A stretch of 11,563 nt of DNA from Bacteroidales bacterium (lineage in GTDB: Bacteria > Bacteroidota > Bacteroidia > Bacteroidales > UBA12077). The notes below the pieces were generated by a model. It worked only from the letters and a program-made list of their open reading frames with translations. It did no database searches and was not told the DNA's origin. The DNA lies in contig DAOVYZ010000047.1 in the NCBI GenBank assembly GCA_030635365.1, forward strand, positions 1 to 11,563. Reading direction: 5' to 3'. Position 1 is the stretch's first letter. Each line of letters starts with the position of its first letter. A program made the position numbers and the translations under genes. This document shows, piece after piece, positions 7,292-11,563 of this stretch.

Positions 7292-7349
7292 GTCACTAAG
7301 ACGCCAAGAAAGAAATAATTATTTATAAATACTTTGCGCCCTTAGTGTC
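7292..7349. repeat. Imperfect inverted repeat between convergent genes
   Basis: The left arm (7292-7308, GTCACTAAGACGCCAAG) and the right arm (7332-7349, reverse complement GACACTAAGGGCGCAAAG) share CACTAAG, CGC and AAG in order, with a few mismatches and one gap. The centre contains a perfect 12-bp palindrome, AAATAATTATTT (7313-7324). It can form a hairpin at the 3' ends of both flanking transcripts, but no T tract follows, so an intrinsic terminator is not clear. CACTAAG/CGCAAAG-type repeats occur in other Bacteroidota spacers. The remaining spacer (7260-7291 and 7350-7497) shows nothing I can name. Confidence 0.6.
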
Positions 7350-7497
7350 TACTATATAACTAATTCTTGCGAGTTATCTATTATAATGTTCTATTCATAA
7401 TAATAGCGAGGATTTTGCAGTTTATTAAAAATTCATACTTCTTTTATTACAACCCAATTTTATCTAACGTTAATCCTCCATAAAAAGAATTGAGAGC

Positions 7498-8400
7498 TTA
7501 TTTCCACATTGGTAAAGTCCTCTTATCTTTTTCTTTGTCTTTGGTTTCTTCTTTTGGCTTATAGGGTAGTTCTTCAATAATCCATTTTCCGGCTTCTTTG
7601 CCTTTAAGATAGTGGTCAAAATATTCTTTTAGCCGTATTTGAATATCCAGTCTGTTACTTTTTTTCCTTAATCCATGCCCTTCTCCCTGATATGAAAGAA
7701 AAACAACAGGCTTTTTCAGGTAACGTAAAATACTATATAATCCAAAGGAATGCTCCCATTGTACAACATTATCTGCAGTACCATGAAACAGCAATAAAGG
7801 TGTATTCATATTCTGCGCATTAAAAACCGCCGATTCTGATATAAACATCTCTGTATCAGAAGTAGGGTCAGTACCAAGTCTTCCTTGGCTGGTAATATAG
7901 TAATCCTGTTCATTACTACCGTCGCGTACAATATCAATATTAAATCCCTGAACCAGGTTACTTACTCCGGCTCCTGCAGCAATTGCAGCAAACCTATTAT
8001 CCTGAGTTGATATATACATTCCGCAATGGCCCCCATAACTGAATCCTTCATACCCAATACGTTTCTCATCGACATATCCCAGTTCAATTACTTTCCTAAT
8101 TGCAGCATCTATACATTCATGCATATCAGAATGTGGTGTTCCAATATTAAAGTGAATATCAGGACGTAAAAACAGATAAGCATCTGATACATACATCATC
8201 TCACATACACTTGCACCGGAAAGGTAGGGTGAAGCATATCTGTACATACTTTGCGACATTTTTTCGTATGAATACACAATCATTGGCAGCTTCTGTCCTT
8301 TTTTATAATTATCCGGAATACTTAACACTGCTTGCAAGGGCTTTCCATCATCGTTAGTATAATCAATTAAAATACGCTTACCCCACTTGTAACTTTTCTG
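7498..8400 (-). pseudogene. C-terminal hydrolase half of the S9 peptidase, downstream of TAG
   Basis: These 300 codons continue the frame of the upstream half without a shift and hold the whole alpha/beta-hydrolase domain: PMIVYSYEKMSQ, the nucleophile motif GFSYGG, HGTADNVV and GEGHGL. There is no ATG before the conserved region; the first usable start is a TTG at 8337, which would lose 21 junction residues and has no signal peptide, so independent production of a working exported enzyme is unlikely. The absence of further stops or frameshifts shows that the interruption is recent or is bypassed. Confidence 0.7.
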
Positions 8401-10362
8401 CTATGAATTAGTGTTTGTAATCTTTTTAGAGTTTGAGAAACCCAAATTACTTAAATATGCTTCCGGATAATTCTGATAATTGCCCATCTTGTAGATAACC
8501 GCATCCGATTTTTCTGCTTTTATCAATCCACTTCGCCATCTTGAACTTGAATAGGATGCAGGTTTGTATATAAGTTCTTTTAATTGGCCGTTTTGCAATT
8601 GGTAATAACCGGCATATTTTGTTTTAATATTAAAAGCATATAAAATATTAGGGGAGGAAAGATCGATATAACGTTCATCAATCTCAGGTTTTCTTGTAAA
8701 ACTCATATCATCAAAACGGAAGCGTATAGAATCTTTTGAGGTAACTGATTCTGTGAGGTTTTGCGTTTTTGAACTGCCATCAAGAGGTAGAAGCCACAAA
8801 TCAAGTTTGTGGTTGACAATCACAGCATTTTGATCTTTTACCCACCCCACAAAACCATAATCAGGAATGTAGCCATAGAGGTCATTTTCTTTATCAACAA
8901 AAGACTCATCCATACCAGAGGTAATATTATACTTTGAATCGTCCTTTAAATTGTAATACCAGTAATGTTCACCATCCCATAAAATTATCTTTTCTCCATC
9001 AGGAGACATTTCCACAATTCCACTGTATTTTTTTTCAAACAGTTTTTTGTCACCGGTTAAAAGGTTTATCCTGTATAAGTCATCTTTACTTACATCCCAG
9101 TCCGATATATATTCACGGTTATCTGTCCCAACTGCCCAATTGTCTGTCCCTTCACTTACAATAAAGTCTTGAATCTCTTTGCTGCTTAGCTGTACAATCT
9201 TTTTCGATTTAAGAAAAAAAATGGCATCGTATACTTCATTCTTCTTTCTTTTTTCTTCCATCATTCTCTGGGAAAGAAGTTTTTTATCCTTCCAGTGCCA
9301 GACATCAACTGTTGGTCCTTCTTTACTTTCCTTATCCTTTTTACCTTTCTTTTCTTTATTCTGATCATACTCCTTGATCTTTATAAACAAACGCTCACCA
9401 TCATTACTCCATGTAATTTTATTAGAATATTGGGCAAATTTTACAGCAGGCCCCATATTATCTGGCATTCCCTGAAAATCTTTTACAAGGTATTCAAACG
9501 ATTCAGGATTGTCAGAATTAATTCCGGAAACTACAACAATACTCATGTTTATATAATCAACCTTCTTTTTAAGCTTATTATACTTGTAAGCAGCCAGGGC
9601 AGTTTTTTCGTTATTCCATGACAGGTTCGAAAAAATAAAATTGCCGGTTTGTAATGCCATTGTTGTCATATTTTTCAGGTTATACAGATAAATTCCATTT
9701 CCTCTTTTATCTTCCGAAGATATGGTGTAAGCAATATAATCTGATTTCTTATCGATTAAATACTCACCTATATTTCCAATGTAGTGTTCCCTGCGATTAT
9801 CCAGGCCGTAAATCAAGAGGCTATTTTCATCACTGGTAATAAAGTAATTCTTATCTTCAGCAAACTTGTATTCTGCATTTGATTTGTACTGTACAGTATA
9901 ACCTGTTTTGAGGTTTTTCAATTCAATAGTCTTTTCATCCTTTTCCTTCTTCTCTTTTTTCGATTCAGTTTCCTTTTTTACCTGGTAGGCTATCCAGTCC
10001 GATGCTGATGAAAATACAGGATTGCTACCATCGGTAACCTGGTATTTTACACCTCCCTCAGAATGACAGATATAAAGAATATCAGTTTCGTTATCTTTCC
10101 CATAGAAATCGGGATTCTTTTTCTTTTTATCACTATTTTCTTTTGTTGAATCTTTTTTTGATTCAGGTTTTTCAGATAAACTATAAAGTACTGTATACCA
10201 ATTGCCACTGTCAGATAATGTAACAGAATGATTCCTCCATAATTTTACATCCTCAATAGTTAGTATTTTTTTATTTGATTGTGCTTGAAGCTCATTATTT
10301 CCTGATAGCGATAATAAAATGATAATACTTACTGCAAGTAATGGTAATTTAAAAAAAATCAT
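8401..10362 (-). CDS. N-terminal propeller half of the S9 peptidase, as translated up to TAG
   Basis: This is what ordinary translation would make from the interrupted gene: 653 residues with a signal peptide (hydrophobic 6-20, likely cut after Ala27 in ELQA-QS) and the beta-propeller that normally covers the active site and filters substrates. It lacks every catalytic residue. Three very Lys/Glu-rich inserts (about residues 65-83, 129-145 and 330-350) look like disordered surface loops between propeller strands; a fourth such stretch ends the hydrolase half. The ATG at 10360-10362 is directly followed by the signal peptide. By itself the product could be an inert or binding-only exported protein. 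Confidence 0.7.
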   Translation of the reverse strand: MIFFKLPLLAVSIIILLSLSGNNELQAQSNKKILTIEDVKLWRNHSVTLSDSGNWYTVLYSLSEKPESKKDSTKENSDKKKKNPDFYGKDNETDILYICHSEGGVKYQVTDGSNPVFSSASDWIAYQVKKETESKKEKKEKDEKTIELKNLKTGYTVQYKSNAEYKFAEDKNYFITSDENSLLIYGLDNRREHYIGNIGEYLIDKKSDYIAYTISSEDKRGNGIYLYNLKNMTTMALQTGNFIFSNLSWNNEKTALAAYKYNKLKKKVDYINMSIVVVSGINSDNPESFEYLVKDFQGMPDNMGPAVKFAQYSNKITWSNDGERLFIKIKEYDQNKEKKGKKDKESKEGPTVDVWHWKDKKLLSQRMMEEKRKKNEVYDAIFFLKSKKIVQLSSKEIQDFIVSEGTDNWAVGTDNREYISDWDVSKDDLYRINLLTGDKKLFEKKYSGIVEMSPDGEKIILWDGEHYWYYNLKDDSKYNITSGMDESFVDKENDLYGYIPDYGFVGWVKDQNAVIVNHKLDLWLLPLDGSSKTQNLTESVTSKDSIRFRFDDMSFTRKPEIDERYIDLSSPNILYAFNIKTKYAGYYQLQNGQLKELIYKPASYSSSRWRSGLIKAEKSDAVIYKMGNYQNYPEAYLSNLGFSNSKKITNTNS

Positions 10363-10527
10363 GATAGGTTTTCTTTTTATGTGGTTTATAAAGATTTAAA
10401 TAAGAGTTTGTTATTCTTTTTATTATGACACATATGGTTGAACAAGGTTTAAATATACGGATAATTTAAATTTTGAGTAAAAGAAAGAGGGGCCTGAATA
10501 AGTAAAAGTTAAAAGAAAAGGGCAGGG

Positions 10528-10543
10528 GGTGTACTAATACACC
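10528..10543. other. Hairpin GGTGTA-CTAA-TACACC
   Basis: A perfect 6-bp stem (10528-10533 with 10538-10543) around a 4-nt loop, extendable by G-T pairs. On the minus strand it is followed by CCCTGCCCTTTTCTTTT, so it could act as a terminator for the radical SAM gene that ends at 10611, or as a leader hairpin upstream of the S9 gene. The rest of the 248-bp spacer (10363-10610) contains no open frame longer than about 15 codons and no recognisable precursor peptide. Confidence 0.45.
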
Positions 10544-10572
10544 TTTCTAGCACAACCCAAACAAAACACTTA

Positions 10573-10597
10573 CTTGACTGGCAGTCAGGCTTTTTTT
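10573..10597 (+). terminator. Terminator-like hairpin facing the + strand
   Basis: CTTGACT (10573-10579) pairs with AGTCAGG (10583-10589) over a GGC loop and is followed by C and seven Ts (10591-10597), a typical intrinsic terminator for + strand transcription. No + strand gene lies upstream. TTACTT (10570-10575) and AAGTAA (10598-10603) also flank it as an inverted repeat. On the minus strand the hairpin sits about 20 bp after the radical SAM stop codon, but the T tract is then on the wrong side, so its use there is uncertain. Confidence 0.55.
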
Positions 10598-10610
10598 AAG
10601 TAATAAAATT

Positions 10611-11563
10611 CTAAATTTCAGTATAAGCTATTACAGAAACAATATTTGAATAATTGGCATTGAAATAAATTAAATATGCTTTTTTCAGATTTATAAGCAT
10701 TTCTTTTAATTTGTCAACTGTAATATCTGGATATACTTTTTTTATATTTGATTGTAATTCAGTTAACGTAAGTACCTTATGTTCAAGTGATTTTAAAATG
10801 CATTCATATTCCGGCTCACCAAATACAATATTTTCTATTTCTGTTTCATTACAATATTCTGTATAATAAGAAATGCCATTGTTTACTTGAATCTTGTAAG
10901 AAAACCTATTGCTTTTATAATACTCTTCAATGTCAACCAACTTAAGCCATTCCTTATCATTATCGGGTATATCTTTTTTATATCTGAATAAACGGAAACG
11001 ATCTTTGGTGTTTGAAAAATAGTCCGGAAGTAAATATGTTAAATCATCAGTGTTATATTTATTTCTATCATCATCCGACATTAAGGAGTAGTATTTTGTC
11101 GATGACGAAAGCACCAAGTCCACATAAATATGCGAAAATGAAACTATACTATTATTATAAAAAAATCGTAAAAAATGAAGATTATTTATACATTCTTGCA
11201 CATCATTCTCAGTTTCTTCAGGCACATGTTTAATTACATTGGCAGTAGGAGTGATGCCATTCTTTATAGAATGTTTTACTATAAATAGATTATCAGAAAA
11301 GCTATTGCTTTTATTCATCTTCTGCAATAATGAATCAGAAAGGGCATCATAGCCAATAAAGATATTTTTAAAGCCTGCAATAGCCATTTTTTCCATAATC
11401 TGTTTATTAAACATATTATTTGGAATAATTTCTGCCCAAAAAATATAATCTTCTTCGTTTTTAAATTTTAGTTCAATTATTAAGTCAAGTAATCTTTCGA
11501 AATGTTCTTTGTTGCCAAAAGTATCGCTGTCAACAAAAGAAAATGTTGTAATACCGTATTCAC
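10611..11563 (-). CDS. Radical SAM enzyme, C-terminal part (5' end beyond right edge); B12/RiPP-maturation type likely
   Basis: The frame is open from the right edge to the TAG at 10613-10611, giving the last 316 residues; the ATG at 11414 is internal, since the 49 codons before it continue the conserved core. The visible part is the second half of a radical SAM barrel: a strand FSFVDSDTFGNKEHFERLL, then KQIMEKMAIAGFKNIFIGYDALSDSLLQKMNKS, matching the usual 'AG...I..G.ES.S...L..M.K' block, then IKNGI. The CxxxCxxC cluster motif would lie upstream, outside the window. The C-terminus (about the last 75 residues) looks like a small winged-helix unit ending in YLIYFNANYSNIVSVI, reminiscent of the ends of B12-binding radical SAM proteins that modify ribosomal peptides. 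That role is inferred from resemblance; no precursor peptide gene is visible downstream. The protein has no cysteine-rich SPASM tail. Confidence 0.7.
   Translation of the reverse strand, partial: EYGITTFSFVDSDTFGNKEHFERLLDLIIELKFKNEEDYIFWAEIIPNNMFNKQIMEKMAIAGFKNIFIGYDALSDSLLQKMNKSNSFSDNLFIVKHSIKNGITPTANVIKHVPEETENDVQECINNLHFLRFFYNNSIVSFSHIYVDLVLSSSTKYYSLMSDDDRNKYNTDDLTYLLPDYFSNTKDRFRLFRYKKDIPDNDKEWLKLVDIEEYYKSNRFSYKIQVNNGISYYTEYCNETEIENIVFGEPEYECILKSLEHKVLTLTELQSNIKKVYPDITVDKLKEMLINLKKAYLIYFNANYSNIVSVIAYTEI

Larger units (their letters stand above)
7498..10362 (-). pseudogene. S9 family (prolyl oligopeptidase-type) peptidase interrupted by one in-frame TAG
   Basis: Read through, this is a single 954-position frame with one internal stop at codon 654 (8403-8401), the size of full-length exported S9 peptidases of Bacteroidota. 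Order: signal peptide (1-27), beta-propeller domain (about 30-650), junction, then alpha/beta-hydrolase domain. The triad is complete: Ser775 in GFSYGG, Asp864 in HGTADNVV, His896 in EGHGL. The amber codon falls in ITNTNS-stop-QKSYKWGKR, where family members typically read like NPQQK, so it most simply replaces Gln (CAG to TAG, one transition). There is no frameshift and no other stop. If TAG ends translation, only a propeller without catalytic domain is made and the gene is broken. If it is read through or is a sequencing error, the product is an intact periplasmic serine peptidase. It is probably transcribed alone; no convincing promoter was found upstream. Confidence 0.85.

Noticed and set aside
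8401..8403. Genome-wide reassignment of TAG to an amino acid
   Set aside because: The DUF5694-type gene (1743-1745) and the radical SAM gene (10613-10611) both appear to end in TAG at natural protein ends, so TAG serves as a stop in this genome.
7498..10362. Two independent genes, or a frameshift, in the S9 region
   Set aside because: The two halves are in exactly the same frame (start positions differ by a multiple of three), the residues between them are conserved junction sequence, and the second half lacks a proper start and signal peptide.

Overview
The window looks like chromosomal DNA from a member of the Bacteroidota. It is AT-rich and its genes lack clear Shine-Dalgarno sequences. 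Two intergenic sites match the phylum's promoter consensus (TTG, about 20 bp, TAnnTTTG), and the exported proteins (an M13 peptidase lipoprotein, an S9 peptidase with Lys/Glu-rich inserts, a YD-repeat-like protein) are common in this group. A placement near the marine or gut Bacteroidales/Marinilabiliales is only a guess. There are no RNA genes, insertion sequences or CRISPR arrays, and most of the window is housekeeping or accessory sequence.

Layout, left to right. (1) The 3' end of a YD/RHS-like repeat protein gene, followed 42 bp later by an exported DUF5694-type protein with TraB/GumN-like motifs (both +). (2) A shared terminator, then a convergent M13 metallopeptidase lipoprotein and ornithine aminotransferase (rocD), both on the minus strand and each with its own terminator. 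(3) A roughly 680-bp divergent spacer that carries a good rocD promoter, a partial duplication of that promoter, a GC-rich double palindrome, an AT-rich hairpin, a start-less open frame and the promoter of the next gene. (4) A membrane-anchored PQQ-type beta-propeller protein (+). (5) A convergent spacer with an imperfect inverted repeat. (6) A large S9-family peptidase gene (minus) interrupted by one in-frame TAG. (7) A spacer with two hairpins, one of them terminator-like but facing away from any visible gene. (8) The 3' part of a radical SAM enzyme gene (minus) that runs off the right edge and resembles B12-type/RiPP-maturation radical SAM proteins.

The most striking observation is the S9 peptidase. 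The propeller half (653 aa) and the hydrolase half (300 codons, with Ser, Asp and His all in place) are in the same frame, separated only by an amber codon at the domain junction. Two other genes in the window end in TAG, so a genome-wide reassignment of TAG is unlikely. A recent nonsense mutation, a sequencing error or programmed readthrough are the remaining explanations. I did not find a clearly new multi-gene system. The truncated radical SAM gene at the right edge is the best lead for an accessory pathway, but its partners lie outside the window.
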